From Bacteroides sp. 224 (GTDB lineage: Bacteria; Bacteroidota; Bacteroidia; Bacteroidales; Bacteroidaceae), in the NCBI RefSeq assembly GCF_010500995.1, contig NZ_QVMK01000032.1:22200-86199 (forward strand): 64,000 nucleotides of DNA, in the 5' to 3' direction. A model generated the notes under the pieces. That model saw nothing but the letters and a program-made list of their open reading frames with translations, ran no database searches and was not told the DNA's origin. The stretch's first letter is position 1. Each line of letters starts with the position of its first letter. Shown piece by piece: positions 34,299 to 43,425 of the stretch. Made by a program: the position numbers and the translations under genes.

Positions 34299-35348
34299 TC
34301 AACAGAAGCGAGAGTTGTCTGCCAACCTAAACCCACGAAGCAGTTCTTCAATACTCAACCGTTTCTTGCCTGCCACTTGCAGGGTTTTCACGGATATCAT
34401 CCCATCTGCTGTGGCTACATACAGGTAGGTTTTTCCATCTGTCAGAAGCGATCCTTCCGGCAAATTATGTTCTTTATTTATCTTTTCTGTTTCGTAGATT
34501 TTTACGGCAATGCGTTTTCCATCCGGTGTTTCCATCTCCGTCCATGCAGCAGGGTAAGGAGAAAGACCACGAATGAAATCATATATCCTTTTTGTTGGCT
34601 GCGACCAATCAATGCGACAGGTATCTTTAAAGATTTTAGGAGCCGGACGAAGCTCTCCAACTACCGCCATCTCCTCCTGAGGAATTGACCTGACCGTGCC
34701 ATTAAGAATAGCCTCAACTGTTTCTACCACCAGTTCTCCACCAAGATTCATCAACTTATCATGCACAACACCCACATTGTCGGTATCGGCAATAGGTACA
34801 CGAACTTGCTGAATGACTTCTCCCGTATCAATTTCATGAGTCAGGAAGAAGGTTGTGATACCCGTTTCCGTATCGCCATTCATCACCGCCCAGTTGATAG
34901 GAGCTGCACCGCGATACTGTGGAAGCAAAGAAGCATGAAGATTGAAAGTTCCCAAACGAGGCATATCCCAAACCACCTCGGGCAGCATACGAAAGGCAAC
35001 TACTATCTGCAAATCGGCTTTCCATGCACGAAGCGCACTTAAAAATTCTTCATCTTTCAACTTCACGGGTTGCAACAAAGGCAAATTCTTCGACTCGGCA
35101 TATTGCTTCACCGGAGAAGCCTGTAATTCACTTTGATGCCGACCCACCGGCTTATCGGGCATGGTAATTACCCCTACCACATTATAGCCGCCTTCTACTA
35201 AACAACGAAGAGGTTCCACCGCGAAATCGGGGGTACCCATATATACAATACGCAGAGCCTCTACAGCCCCTATAGCCTCTCCCCGACCCTCTCCAAAGGA
35301 GAGGGAGGAGGGAGATTGATTATTTTGTGTATTCAAATCCTTATCCAT
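34299..35348 (-). CDS. fmt: Methionyl-tRNA formyltransferase, with repeat-encoded N-terminal insertion
   Basis: From the ATG at 35348 the protein has 349 residues (a GTG at 35378 is less likely). The core begins LRIVYMGTPDFAV at about residue 34, where other Fmt proteins begin within a few residues of Met1. The formyl donor and catalytic segments (FNLHASLLPQYRGAAPINWA, then GDTETGITTF) are intact, followed by the C-terminal OB-like domain. It formylates initiator Met-tRNA. Residues ~12-25 (SPSSLSFGEGRGEA) are encoded by a CTCTCC palindrome (35275-35313), so the element appears to have inserted in frame without harming the enzyme. It lies downstream of the ClC gene. Confidence 0.94.
   Translation of the reverse strand: MDKDLNTQNNQSPSSLSFGEGRGEAIGAVEALRIVYMGTPDFAVEPLRCLVEGGYNVVGVITMPDKPVGRHQSELQASPVKQYAESKNLPLLQPVKLKDEEFLSALRAWKADLQIVVAFRMLPEVVWDMPRLGTFNLHASLLPQYRGAAPINWAVMNGDTETGITTFFLTHEIDTGEVIQQVRVPIADTDNVGVVHDKLMNLGGELVVETVEAILNGTVRSIPQEEMAVVGELRPAPKIFKDTCRIDWSQPTKRIYDFIRGLSPYPAAWTEMETPDGKRIAVKIYETEKINKEHNLPEGSLLTDGKTYLYVATADGMISVKTLQVAGKKRLSIEELLRGFRLADNSRFC
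35275..35313. repeat. CTCTCC palindromic repeat inside fmt
   Basis: AGCCTCTCCCCGACCCTCTCC followed by AAAGGAGAGGG, in frame near the N-terminus. Confidence 0.88.
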
Positions 35349-35375
35349 GATTTCTATTTTAATGCCATCTTCTTT

Positions 35376-35409
35376 CACCCTCTCCTTTGGAGAGGGCCGG
35401 GGAGAGGCT
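35376..35409. repeat. CTCTCC palindromic repeat between the ClC gene and fmt
   Basis: CCCTCTCCTTTGGAGAGGG plus GGGGAGAGGCT; it starts directly after the ClC stop codon. Confidence 0.88.
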
Positions 35410-35410
35410 T

Positions 35411-37201
35411 TTAGTCTTCCGAGAAGTGTACCAACACCTCTCTATATGAATTAAATATCTTCGATTTCGATACAAATCCTAAGTATTTCCCTTCGGTAGT
35501 TACCACAGGTAAGTTCCACGCTCCGGTATCATCGAACGTGCGCATCACTTGCTCCATACTGTCGCTATCATAAAGGCGAGCCGGAATGGCAGTCATCAGT
35601 TTTTGCACCTTAAAACGATGGTACAGTTCTTGCCTGAACATGATATTACGAATATCATCCAGCAATACTACACCAACCAGTACTTCATCTCTATCGGTTA
35701 CCGGAAACATATTGCGATGCGAATTAGAAATAACCTTTACCAGTTCTCCTAAATCCATTTCCGGATGAACTATGGCAAAATCTTTCTCTACCACATGCTC
35801 CATACGCATCAAGGTAAGCACTGCTTTATCTTTATGATGAGTTATCAGTTGACCTTTTTTTGCCAAACGCATAGAATAAATGCTATGGGGTTCAAAGATT
35901 ATTATTGTCAGGTAAGAGCTAACAGATACCATCATTAGAGGCAGAAACAGATCATAGCCCCCGGTTAATTCAGCTATCAGAAACACTCCGGTTAAGGGTG
36001 CATGCATAACCCCACTCATCAAGCCCGCCATTCCCATCAACGCAAAATTCTTCTCCGGCAGGTCGGGTGTTGTTTCAAAAAGGTTACTGAAATGAGAGAA
36101 TATAAAACCTACAATACACCCTAAGAAGAGTGTAGGAGCAAAAGTTCCTCCGGTTCCCCCTCCCCCATTGGTGGCGCTGGTTGCAAATACTTTAAACACT
36201 ACAATTAATAAAAGGTATATTAACAGCAGATTTCCTGCGCCATAAAAAAGCGAGTTATTCATGGCGGTATCCCATTCTTCGCTGCTTGTTCCGTTCAGCA
36301 GAAGCTCTATGGTATCATACCCTTCGCCATAAAGAGATGGGAATAAGAAAATAAGTATGCTCAGCATTATACCACCCACCAAGAGTTTCCTATAAGGAGA
36401 TTTCAGTTTACCGAAAATACCCTCAGTCATATTCATGGCACGGGTGAAGTAGAAAGAAACTAATCCGCAGAAAATACCCAACAGTAGTACGTAGGGAATA
36501 CGTTCCATCTCAAACGGGTTGTCTAAGTTGAACTTAAACATAGCACCGGCACCGGTAGCTATATAAGATACAGTGGCAGCGGTTACTGACGAGATTAGTA
36601 AAGGCAATAAAGAAGACATGGTAAGATCGAGCATTAATACCTCTAAGGTAAATACCAAGCCGGCTATAGGAGCTTTGAAAATACCTGCCACCGCGCCTGC
36701 TGCTCCACAGCCCACCAAAAGCAATAAGGTGCGGTGTTGCATTTTAAACACACTACCCAGATTAGAGCCTATGGCCGACCCCGTTAGCACAATGGGGGCT
36801 TCGGCTCCTACCGAACCTCCAAATCCGATAGTAATACTACTGGCAAATATTGACGACCAGATGTTGTGTCTTTTAATTCTTCCCTGCCTGCGAGATATGG
36901 CATAAAGAATTTTGGTGACCCCATGACTGATATCATCTTTCACAATATAACGAACAAACAAGCCTGCCAGCAAAATACCTACCACAGGATAAACCAGATA
37001 TAAGTAGTTGGCACCTGTTGCGCTAAAATTATCTGTCAGAAAATTCTGAATTAAGTGAATCAGCCACTTCAGCAGCAAAGCAGCCAAAGCTGTAAAAATG
37101 CCCACCAGAAAACTTAAAATCAGGATAAATTGCTTTTCTTTTATATTCTTTTCGCGCCATAACAATAGACGCTGAAACAAACTTACTTTCTCTTTTTTCA
37201 T
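35411..37201 (-). CDS. ClC-type chloride channel/antiporter with CBS pair
   Basis: This 596-residue protein has about ten membrane helices with the ClC selectivity and gating segments (GFGGSVGAEAPIVLTGSAIG; GGGGTGGTFAPTLFLGCIVG), then two CBS domains at the C-terminus (about 465-590). The Glu in GAEAP corresponds to the gating glutamate of exchangers. Its ATG overlaps the stop of the upstream yrdC-like gene (ATGA). Function: chloride transport across the inner membrane, with nucleotide control by CBS likely. Confidence 0.93.
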   Translation of the reverse strand: MKKEKVSLFQRLLLWREKNIKEKQFILILSFLVGIFTALAALLLKWLIHLIQNFLTDNFSATGANYLYLVYPVVGILLAGLFVRYIVKDDISHGVTKILYAISRRQGRIKRHNIWSSIFASSITIGFGGSVGAEAPIVLTGSAIGSNLGSVFKMQHRTLLLLVGCGAAGAVAGIFKAPIAGLVFTLEVLMLDLTMSSLLPLLISSVTAATVSYIATGAGAMFKFNLDNPFEMERIPYVLLLGIFCGLVSFYFTRAMNMTEGIFGKLKSPYRKLLVGGIMLSILIFLFPSLYGEGYDTIELLLNGTSSEEWDTAMNNSLFYGAGNLLLIYLLLIVVFKVFATSATNGGGGTGGTFAPTLFLGCIVGFIFSHFSNLFETTPDLPEKNFALMGMAGLMSGVMHAPLTGVFLIAELTGGYDLFLPLMMVSVSSYLTIIIFEPHSIYSMRLAKKGQLITHHKDKAVLTLMRMEHVVEKDFAIVHPEMDLGELVKVISNSHRNMFPVTDRDEVLVGVVLLDDIRNIMFRQELYHRFKVQKLMTAIPARLYDSDSMEQVMRTFDDTGAWNLPVVTTEGKYLGFVSKSKIFNSYREVLVHFSED

Positions 37202-37761
37202 TCTCTGATAATCTTTATTACGCCACCTTTACCCAATTTTATAATACTCGAAGGTTTGGGGCGACTCATATCTTCTTGTCTATACTGAACAACATAATCT
37301 ACTGCCGACTTTATATCCTCACTAATTTCACTAAAGCTTGCCGGCGAAGGTTGTCCGCTGATATTAGCAGATGTAGAAACAATGGCTTTGCGGAACCGTT
37401 GACAAAGTTGATGCGAAAACTTCTCGGTCGTCACCCGAATGCCTACACTTCCGTCTTCTGCCAAAAGATCGGGTGCGAGGTTTCTTGCACCGGAGTAAAT
37501 AATGGTTATCGGTTTATCCGAAAGTTCGATAAGATCCCAAGCTACATCGGGCACCTCATCCACATAAAAGTCTACTTTCACGGGCGAATCTACCAACACA
37601 AGCATGGCTTTGCTGTCCACACGCTGTTTAATTTCATATATTTTGCGAACGGCTTCCGGATTAGTTGCATCACAGCCCAATCCCCAAATCGTGTCTGTCG
37701 GATAAAGGATAATGCCTCCTTCGTTCATCACCCGACAGGCTTCTTTAATGTCATCTATCAT
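37198..37761 (-). CDS. Threonylcarbamoyl-AMP synthase (Sua5/YrdC/TsaC family)
   Basis: The 187-residue protein from the ATG at 37761 has the YrdC motifs GGIILYPTDTIWGLGCDATN, KAMLVLV and STSANISGQPSP. It makes threonylcarbamoyl-AMP for the t6A37 modification of tRNA. A longer frame to 37797 is disfavoured because a -7 box (37795-37802) lies at its start. It overlaps the ClC gene by four bases. Confidence 0.93.
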   Translation of the reverse strand: MIDDIKEACRVMNEGGIILYPTDTIWGLGCDATNPEAVRKIYEIKQRVDSKAMLVLVDSPVKVDFYVDEVPDVAWDLIELSDKPITIIYSGARNLAPDLLAEDGSVGIRVTTEKFSHQLCQRFRKAIVSTSANISGQPSPASFSEISEDIKSAVDYVVQYRQEDMSRPKPSSIIKLGKGGVIKIIRE

Positions 37762-37794
37762 AATTCCTGTATACAATCTTTCGGATACGAATTG

Positions 37795-37802
37795 CAAAAA
37801 TA
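37795..37802 (-). promoter_or_regulatory. -7 box of the yrdC-like gene
   Basis: The minus strand reads TATTTTTG, a perfect match 33 bases before the ATG at 37761. Confidence 0.5.
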
Positions 37803-37893
37803 CATAATACTTTCCTTTATTTGCACGAATATGGATAAAAAGCTACTTTTGCAGATTCATATAGTTAGAACAACGTTATTAAAACTCATTATT

Positions 37894-38331
37894 ATGGAAA
37901 ATATTACTTTTCATCATACACTCCCTATTCAATTAAGATTTAACGATGTAGACAAATTCGGTCATGTTAATAATACAGTATATTTTACTTATTATGATTT
38001 AGGAAAAACCGAATACTTCTCCAGAGCATATCCGGGAATCAATTTCGAGAAAGAAGGTGTGGTAGTGGTTCATCTGGAAACGAATTTTCTTTCTCAAATT
38101 TTAGCACATCATCGCATTGCCGTACAGACTGCAACCACAGAAATCGGAAACAAGAGTTTAACCATTATACAACGTGTAATTGATACGGATACCAACGAGG
38201 TCAAATGTATCTGTAAATCGGTTTTAGTGGCTTTCGATCTCGAAAAGCATGATTCTATCGAAATACCGGAACATTGGAAAGAAGCACTTTGTGCCTTCGA
38301 AGGAAAGGATTTAAGAAAGAAAGTGGGTTGA
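37894..38331 (+). CDS. Acyl-CoA thioesterase, 4HBT hot-dog fold
   Basis: The 145-residue protein from the ATG at 37894 has the 4-hydroxybenzoyl-CoA thioesterase pattern QLRFNDVDKFGHVNNTVYFTY, where Asp/His/Asn form the active site, then a hot-dog beta sheet. Upstream codons in the same frame are antisense to the yrdC-like gene and are not part of it. The substrate is unknown; YbgC-type acyl-CoA is likely. Confidence 0.9.
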   Translation: MENITFHHTLPIQLRFNDVDKFGHVNNTVYFTYYDLGKTEYFSRAYPGINFEKEGVVVVHLETNFLSQILAHHRIAVQTATTEIGNKSLTIIQRVIDTDTNEVKCICKSVLVAFDLEKHDSIEIPEHWKEALCAFEGKDLRKKVG

Positions 38332-38453
38332 AGTAACCTAATAATTCATTCAACATAGAATATACTTCCTTTTTTTTTAGTACTTTTACACGTTATTGAA
38401 AAATCGTGTCTTTCTGACACCTTGAGAGCAAAAAAAGGAAAAAACAATATATA

Positions 38454-40172
38454 ATGAATTACAAATGGAATTATCAACCCATTACCCCCGAACAAGAAGA
38501 GACAAGCCAAACATTGGCGCAGGAATTAGGCATTAGCCCGATTCTTGGCAAGCTTTTGGTGCAAAGGGGCATTGAGACGGCCTCTGAAGCACGAAAATAC
38601 TTCCGTCCGCAATTGCCGGACTTGCACGATCCGTTCCTGATGAAAGATATGGATTTGGCAGTGGAACGCCTCAACAGGGCAATGGGTAAAAAAGAACGTA
38701 TTCTCGTTTATGGAGATTATGATGTAGATGGCACCACATCGGTAGCATTAGTTTACAAATTCCTCCAACAGTACTATTCAAACATCGATTATTACATCCC
38801 CGATCGATATGAGGAAGGGTATGGTGTTTCGTTTAAGGGCATAGATTATGCTTTTGATACGGATGTAAAACTAATCATCGTTTTAGACTGCGGTATCAAA
38901 GCCGTGGAGGAAATAACGTATGCCAAAGAAAAGGGCATCGATTTTATTATCTGCGATCATCATGTACCCGACGATGTTTTGCCACCGGCAGTAGCCATTC
39001 TGAATGCTAAACGCTTGGATAACACCTATCCTTATGCACACTTATCAGGTTGTGGTGTGGGATTTAAGTTTATGCAGGCTTTCACCATCAATAACGGTAT
39101 TGAATTTCATCATCTGATACCTTTACTTGATTTAGTAGCAGTAAGCGTTGCTTCGGATATTGTTCCTATTATGGGAGAAAACCGTATCCTCACTTATCAC
39201 GGATTAAAGCAACTGAACAGCAATCCCAGTGTAGGTCTAAAAGCGATTATTGATATTTGCGGATTGACAGAGAAAGAAATCACGGTAAGTGATATCGTCT
39301 TTAAGATAGGGCCTCGTATTAATGCATCAGGGCGTATTCAAAGTGGTAAAGAAGCGGTTGACTTACTTACCGAAAAAGATTTCTCGCTTGCCTTGGAAAA
39401 AGCAAACCAGATCAATCAGTACAATGAAACGCGTAAGGATCTGGATAAGAACATGACCGAAGAGGCCAACCATATTGTTGATAGCCTGGAAGGACTCTCC
39501 GATCGTCGCTCTATTGTTATCTACAACGAAAACTGGCACAAAGGAGTTATCGGTATTGTGGCTTCGCGTCTGACAGAAGTTTATTATCGCCCCGCCGTTG
39601 TATTGACACGCACCGACGATATGGCAACCGGTTCGGCTCGCTCCGTATCAGGATTTGATGTATATAAGGCTATCGAACATTGCCGTGATCTTCTTGAAAA
39701 CTTCGGAGGACATACCTACGCAGCCGGCTTATCCATGAAGGTAGAAAATGTACCTTTATTCATAGAAAGATTCGAAACGTATGTAGCAGAACACATTCTT
39801 CCGGAACAAACCAGTGCGGTGATAGACATTGATGCGGTGATCGATTTCAGAGATATCACTTCCAAATTTTACAGCGACCTGAAAAAGTTTAATCCTTACG
39901 GCCCGGACAATCAGAAACCAATTTTCAGCACGAATCATGTGTATGATTATGGCACAAGTAAAGTGGTAGGAAGAGAACAGGAGCACATTAAACTGGAATT
40001 GGTAGATAATAAATCAAATAATGTCATGAACGGAATTGCTTTCGGGCAAAGTTCGCATGTACGTTACATAAAGACAAAACGCTCGTTTGATATTTGCTAC
40101 ACTATCGAGGAAAATACACACAAACGAGGAGAAGTTCAACTGCAAATTGAAGATATAAAACCGGCGGAGTAA
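38454..40172 (+). CDS. recJ: Single-stranded-DNA exonuclease RecJ
   Basis: This 572-residue protein has the DHH-superfamily motifs YGDYDVDGTTSVALVYKFL (positions about 84-102) and CDHHVPDD. The DHHA1 domain follows (GFDVYKAIEHC, NFGGHTYAAGLSM) and then an OB-type C-terminal part. It degrades 5' ended single-stranded DNA in recombination and mismatch repair. It is followed by recQ in the same direction, and RecJ and RecQ act together in RecF-type recombination. A CTCTCC palindrome separates the two genes. Confidence 0.96.
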   Translation: MNYKWNYQPITPEQEETSQTLAQELGISPILGKLLVQRGIETASEARKYFRPQLPDLHDPFLMKDMDLAVERLNRAMGKKERILVYGDYDVDGTTSVALVYKFLQQYYSNIDYYIPDRYEEGYGVSFKGIDYAFDTDVKLIIVLDCGIKAVEEITYAKEKGIDFIICDHHVPDDVLPPAVAILNAKRLDNTYPYAHLSGCGVGFKFMQAFTINNGIEFHHLIPLLDLVAVSVASDIVPIMGENRILTYHGLKQLNSNPSVGLKAIIDICGLTEKEITVSDIVFKIGPRINASGRIQSGKEAVDLLTEKDFSLALEKANQINQYNETRKDLDKNMTEEANHIVDSLEGLSDRRSIVIYNENWHKGVIGIVASRLTEVYYRPAVVLTRTDDMATGSARSVSGFDVYKAIEHCRDLLENFGGHTYAAGLSMKVENVPLFIERFETYVAEHILPEQTSAVIDIDAVIDFRDITSKFYSDLKKFNPYGPDNQKPIFSTNHVYDYGTSKVVGREQEHIKLELVDNKSNNVMNGIAFGQSSHVRYIKTKRSFDICYTIEENTHKRGEVQLQIEDIKPAE

Positions 40173-40173
40173 G

Positions 40174-40211
40174 AGCCTCTCCCCGACCCTCTCCCAAGGA
40201 GAGGGAGGAGA
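40174..40211. repeat. CTCTCC palindromic repeat between recJ and recQ
   Basis: AGCCTCTCCCCGACCCTCTCC then CAAGGAGAGGG; it starts right after the recJ stop codon. Confidence 0.88.
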
Positions 40212-40241
40212 ACCTTGCGGCATTGTTTCGGTTTATATATT

Positions 40242-42212
40242 ATGAATACCCCATCTAAGAAAGATATTACGCCGAATGGTCCTTCCCCCTCTCCTTTGGA
40301 GAGGGATGGGGTGAGGCTGTTAAAGCAATACTGGGGCTATGATTCCTTCCGCGACTTACAGGAAGAGATCATTAACAGTATACTGGCAGGCAAAGACACA
40401 TTAGGACTTATGCCCACAGGTGGAGGAAAGTCCATCACATTTCAGGTACCGGCTTTAGCCAAAGAAGGATTATGTCTGGTAGTTACCCCCCTCATAGCCC
40501 TGATGAAAGATCAGGTACAAAACCTTCGCAAAAGGGGTATCAAAGCAGTAGCAGTATACTCCGGCATGAGCCGTCAGGAGATTATTATTGCGCTGGAAAA
40601 CTGTATTTTCGGCGATTATAAGTTTCTATACATTTCGCCGGAACGTTTGGCTACCGAGATATTCCGCATCAAACTCCGCTCCATGAAAGTGAATATGATA
40701 GCAGTAGACGAAAGTCACTGTATATCACAATGGGGATACGATTTCCGTCCAGCTTACCTTAAAATATCAGAAATCCGGGAACTCTTACCCGGAGTGCCTG
40801 TATTAGCGCTCACAGCTACTGCTACACCGGAGGTAGTTAAAGACATTCAGCAGAAATTACTCTTTAAGAAAGAGAATGTATTCCGAATGAGCTTTGAACG
40901 TAAAAATCTGGCATACATTGTTCGGCCTACCGATAATAAAAACGGAGAACTACTACACATTCTCAATCAGGTAGCAGGTAGTGCTGTTGTATATGTACGG
41001 AATCGCAGAAAAACAAAGGAGATTACAGAACTATTAGTCAACGAAGGTATTACTGCCGATTTTTATCATGCAGGGCTAAACAATGATCTCAAAGACCTTC
41101 GCCAGAAACGCTGGCAAAACAATGAATGCCGGGTTATGGTAGCTACCAATGCTTTTGGCATGGGTATCGACAAGCCCGACGTGAGAGTGGTTATCCACAT
41201 AGATCTACCCGACTCCATCGAAGCTTACTTCCAGGAAGCAGGGAGAGCCGGAAGAGACGGACAAAAAGCATACGCCGTTATTCTATACTCCAAATCGGAC
41301 AAACTGACGTTGAGCAAGCGTATTGCCGACACCTTCCCCGAGAAAGATTATATTAAAGGTATTTATGAGAATCTGAACTATTATTATCAGATGGCTATGG
41401 GCGACGGACAGGATTGTGTGTACGATTTCAACCTGGAGGAATTCTGTCGCCGCTTCAAATATTTCCCCGTTCCGGCAGACAGTGCACTCAAACTGTTGAC
41501 GCAAGCCGGATATATTGAATATACAGAAGAACAAGACAATGCTTCAAGACTTATATTCATCATTCACCGCGAAGAATTATATAAGTTGAAAGAAATGGGT
41601 GCCGAAGCCGATACATTGATACAATGCATTCTTCGCTCGTATACCGGAGTATTCACCGATTATACGTATATTAATGAAGAATCATTATCTTTGCGCACGG
41701 GGCTTACGCGTCCGCAGATCTATGAATTACTAAAAATGCTTTCCAAGCGTCGTATCATTGACTACATCCCTCATAAAAAGACTCCTTTTATTATCTATAC
41801 AAGAGAGCGCATCGATCTCAAATATCTACATATCGGCAAGTCTGTTTATGAGGAACGCAAAGAACGATACGAGAAGCGAATTCATGCAATGATAGCGTAT
41901 ACAACCTCAGAAAATAAATGCAGAAGTCGCATGCTATTACACTACTTTGGAGAGAAGGAAACAGAAGATTGTGGACAGTGTGATGTATGTATCGACCAAA
42001 AGAAACAATCATTAAGCGCCGACGATTTTAATCGTATCAAAGATCAAATCATTGATCTGTTAAAGGATGCGGCTTTAACTCCGGTAGAAATTGCCGGTAT
42101 GATACAGATAGAGCATAATCAACTAACAAAAGTAATCCGCTATTTGTTAGACGAAGAAATATTGAACATGCAAGATGGTAAAATTATAATCTCAAAACAT
42201 AAGAACTCATGA
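40242..42212 (+). CDS. recQ: ATP-dependent DNA helicase RecQ
   Basis: From the ATG at 40242 the protein has 656 residues. Helicase motifs are complete: PTGGGKSITFQVPA (I), VDESHCISQWGYDFRPAY (II/DEAH and aromatic loop), LTATATPEV (III) and GRAGRDGQ (VI). The zinc-binding cysteines (CGQCDVC) and winged helix (RQC) follow, with no clear HRDC domain. Residues ~11-26 (PNGPSPSPLERDGVRL) come from a CTCTCC palindrome placed just before the first conserved residues (LLKQYWGYDSFRDLQ). It unwinds DNA for repair together with RecJ. The 3' end overlaps the TPR gene by four bases. Confidence 0.95.
   Translation: MNTPSKKDITPNGPSPSPLERDGVRLLKQYWGYDSFRDLQEEIINSILAGKDTLGLMPTGGGKSITFQVPALAKEGLCLVVTPLIALMKDQVQNLRKRGIKAVAVYSGMSRQEIIIALENCIFGDYKFLYISPERLATEIFRIKLRSMKVNMIAVDESHCISQWGYDFRPAYLKISEIRELLPGVPVLALTATATPEVVKDIQQKLLFKKENVFRMSFERKNLAYIVRPTDNKNGELLHILNQVAGSAVVYVRNRRKTKEITELLVNEGITADFYHAGLNNDLKDLRQKRWQNNECRVMVATNAFGMGIDKPDVRVVIHIDLPDSIEAYFQEAGRAGRDGQKAYAVILYSKSDKLTLSKRIADTFPEKDYIKGIYENLNYYYQMAMGDGQDCVYDFNLEEFCRRFKYFPVPADSALKLLTQAGYIEYTEEQDNASRLIFIIHREELYKLKEMGAEADTLIQCILRSYTGVFTDYTYINEESLSLRTGLTRPQIYELLKMLSKRRIIDYIPHKKTPFIIYTRERIDLKYLHIGKSVYEERKERYEKRIHAMIAYTTSENKCRSRMLLHYFGEKETEDCGQCDVCIDQKKQSLSADDFNRIKDQIIDLLKDAALTPVEIAGMIQIEHNQLTKVIRYLLDEEILNMQDGKIIISKHKNS
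40281..40318. repeat. CTCTCC palindromic repeat inside recQ
   Basis: CCCTCTCCTTTGGAGAGGG plus ATGGGGTGAGGCT; in frame near the N-terminus. Confidence 0.88.
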
Positions 42213-43171
42213 TAAAGTTATTGAAATCCCTGATTAAAGGAAAAGACAAAGAGGAAAATGCGAACAGCAAAGAACAAAAGAACTTCGAGATACTGAAATA
42301 TGATGGTATGCGCGCCCAACGCATAGGACGAATGGATTACGCCATTAAGTGCTTTACAAGTGCCATCGAGCTACAGGAAGATTTCGAGGTATTGAGTTAT
42401 CTGTCTCAAATCTACACTCAAACCGGAGAAATATCCAAAGCCAAAGAAACCATCACCCGTATGGTAGAGCTGGAACCTTCTTTAATAAATCCCTACCTAA
42501 ACCTTGCCAACATTTGCTATATGCAGGAAGAATACGACGAAATGGCTACCGCTGCCCAAAACGCCATCCGGTTAGAAGCAGATAATGATATGGCTTTCTA
42601 CTTACTGGCCAAGGCAAACCACGGAAAGAATGATGAAATCAACGCCATCGTCAACCTAACCAAAGCCATCACACTAAAACCGGAGTTTATTGATGCACTC
42701 CTGATGCGTGCCGAAATTCTTTTAGGCATGCGGCAACACAAAGAAGCCATGGAAGATGTAACAGCCGTTCTCCAACTGAATGCCGAAGAAGAGCATGCCT
42801 TGTTATTGCGCGGTAAAATAAAAGAAGCAACGGGAGAGGCAGAGGAAGCAGAAAAAGATTTCAGAACCATCACAGCCATGAATCCTTTTAATGAGCAAGC
42901 TTATATTTGCTTAGGACAATTATACATTGAACAAAAGAAAATTCCGGAAGCCATAGAGTTATTCGACGAAGCCATTGAGTTGAATCCTAATTCTGCTCAA
43001 GCATATTATGAAAGAGGAAGAGCGAAATTACTAAATGGAGATAAGGAGGGTTCTACAGAAGATATGAAAATGTCTTTGCAGCTTAACCCGAAGAATGAAG
43101 AGGGTATCAATGGAGAGTATAATTATCAAAAATCTAAGATAGATAGTGGATTGAGAAGCATGTTAGGTTAG
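42209..43171 (+). CDS. TPR-repeat protein
   Basis: This 320-residue protein has about eight tetratricopeptide repeats from residue 28 to the end (for example AYICLGQLYIEQKKIPEAIE and AQAYYERGRAKLLNGDKEGS) and no signal peptide, so it is a cytoplasmic scaffold. It is coupled to recQ by an ATGA overlap. The binding partner is unknown. Confidence 0.9.
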   Translation: MIKLLKSLIKGKDKEENANSKEQKNFEILKYDGMRAQRIGRMDYAIKCFTSAIELQEDFEVLSYLSQIYTQTGEISKAKETITRMVELEPSLINPYLNLANICYMQEEYDEMATAAQNAIRLEADNDMAFYLLAKANHGKNDEINAIVNLTKAITLKPEFIDALLMRAEILLGMRQHKEAMEDVTAVLQLNAEEEHALLLRGKIKEATGEAEEAEKDFRTITAMNPFNEQAYICLGQLYIEQKKIPEAIELFDEAIELNPNSAQAYYERGRAKLLNGDKEGSTEDMKMSLQLNPKNEEGINGEYNYQKSKIDSGLRSMLG

Positions 43172-43198
43172 ATAATTGATAAAAAACATCACTTTTTA

Positions 43199-43228
43199 TT
43201 TGTTTTCCAAAGAAAAGTATTACTTTTG
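43199..43228 (+). promoter_or_regulatory. Promoter of the Phe/Tyr operon
   Basis: TTTG (43199-43202) and a perfect TACTTTTG (43221-43228) are separated by 18 bases, just upstream of the leader peptide ORF. Confidence 0.75.
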
Positions 43229-43257
43229 TCAACAGAAACAAAAACAAAAGTCATTTC

Positions 43258-43341
43258 ATGAATTCATTTGCATTTACATATAGCTTCTTTTTTTACTTTT
43301 ACTTTAGCCAGAAAGTAGAGCGGGAACTTATGTGTAAGTAA
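43258..43341 (+). CDS. Phe/Tyr-rich leader peptide of the aromatic amino acid operon
   Basis: An ATG 30 bases after the promoter opens a 27-codon frame. Residues 4-16 read FAFTYSFFFYFYF: seven Phe and three Tyr codons in 13, then SQKVERELMCK and TAA. A terminator hairpin lies at 43380-43408, and pheA starts at 43417 or 43426. The codons for VERE (about 43315-43326) contain GAGCGGGA, which pairs exactly with TCCCGCTC in the terminator's left arm. This is the layout of the E. coli pheA leader, but the peptide is different. Too short for routine gene calling. Confidence 0.88.
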   Translation: MNSFAFTYSFFFYFYFSQKVERELMCK

Positions 43342-43387
43342 ATATACGTAGAATTCAAAATACGAATAATAACAGCAAATCCCGCTC
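43318..43387 (+). promoter_or_regulatory. Antiterminator pairing (attenuator)
   Basis: GAGCGGGA (43318-43325) is the exact reverse complement of TCCCGCTC (43380-43387). If a ribosome stalls on the Phe/Tyr codons, this pairing can form and prevent the terminator; if it reaches the stop codon, it masks the left strand. Confidence 0.8.
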
Positions 43388-43408
43388 AAAGTTGAGTGGG
43401 ATTTTTTT
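43380..43408 (+). terminator. Attenuator terminator before pheA
   Basis: TCCCGCTCAA / TTGAGTGGGA with one G-U pair, followed by ATTTTTTT. The run of T ends nine bases before the first possible pheA start. Confidence 0.88.
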
Positions 43409-43425
43409 ATATATAGATGTATAAT

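Noticed and set aside
37276..37893. Possible N-terminal extension of the thioesterase
   Set aside because: These codons are antisense to the yrdC-like gene, and the conserved thioesterase domain starts right after the ATG at 37894.
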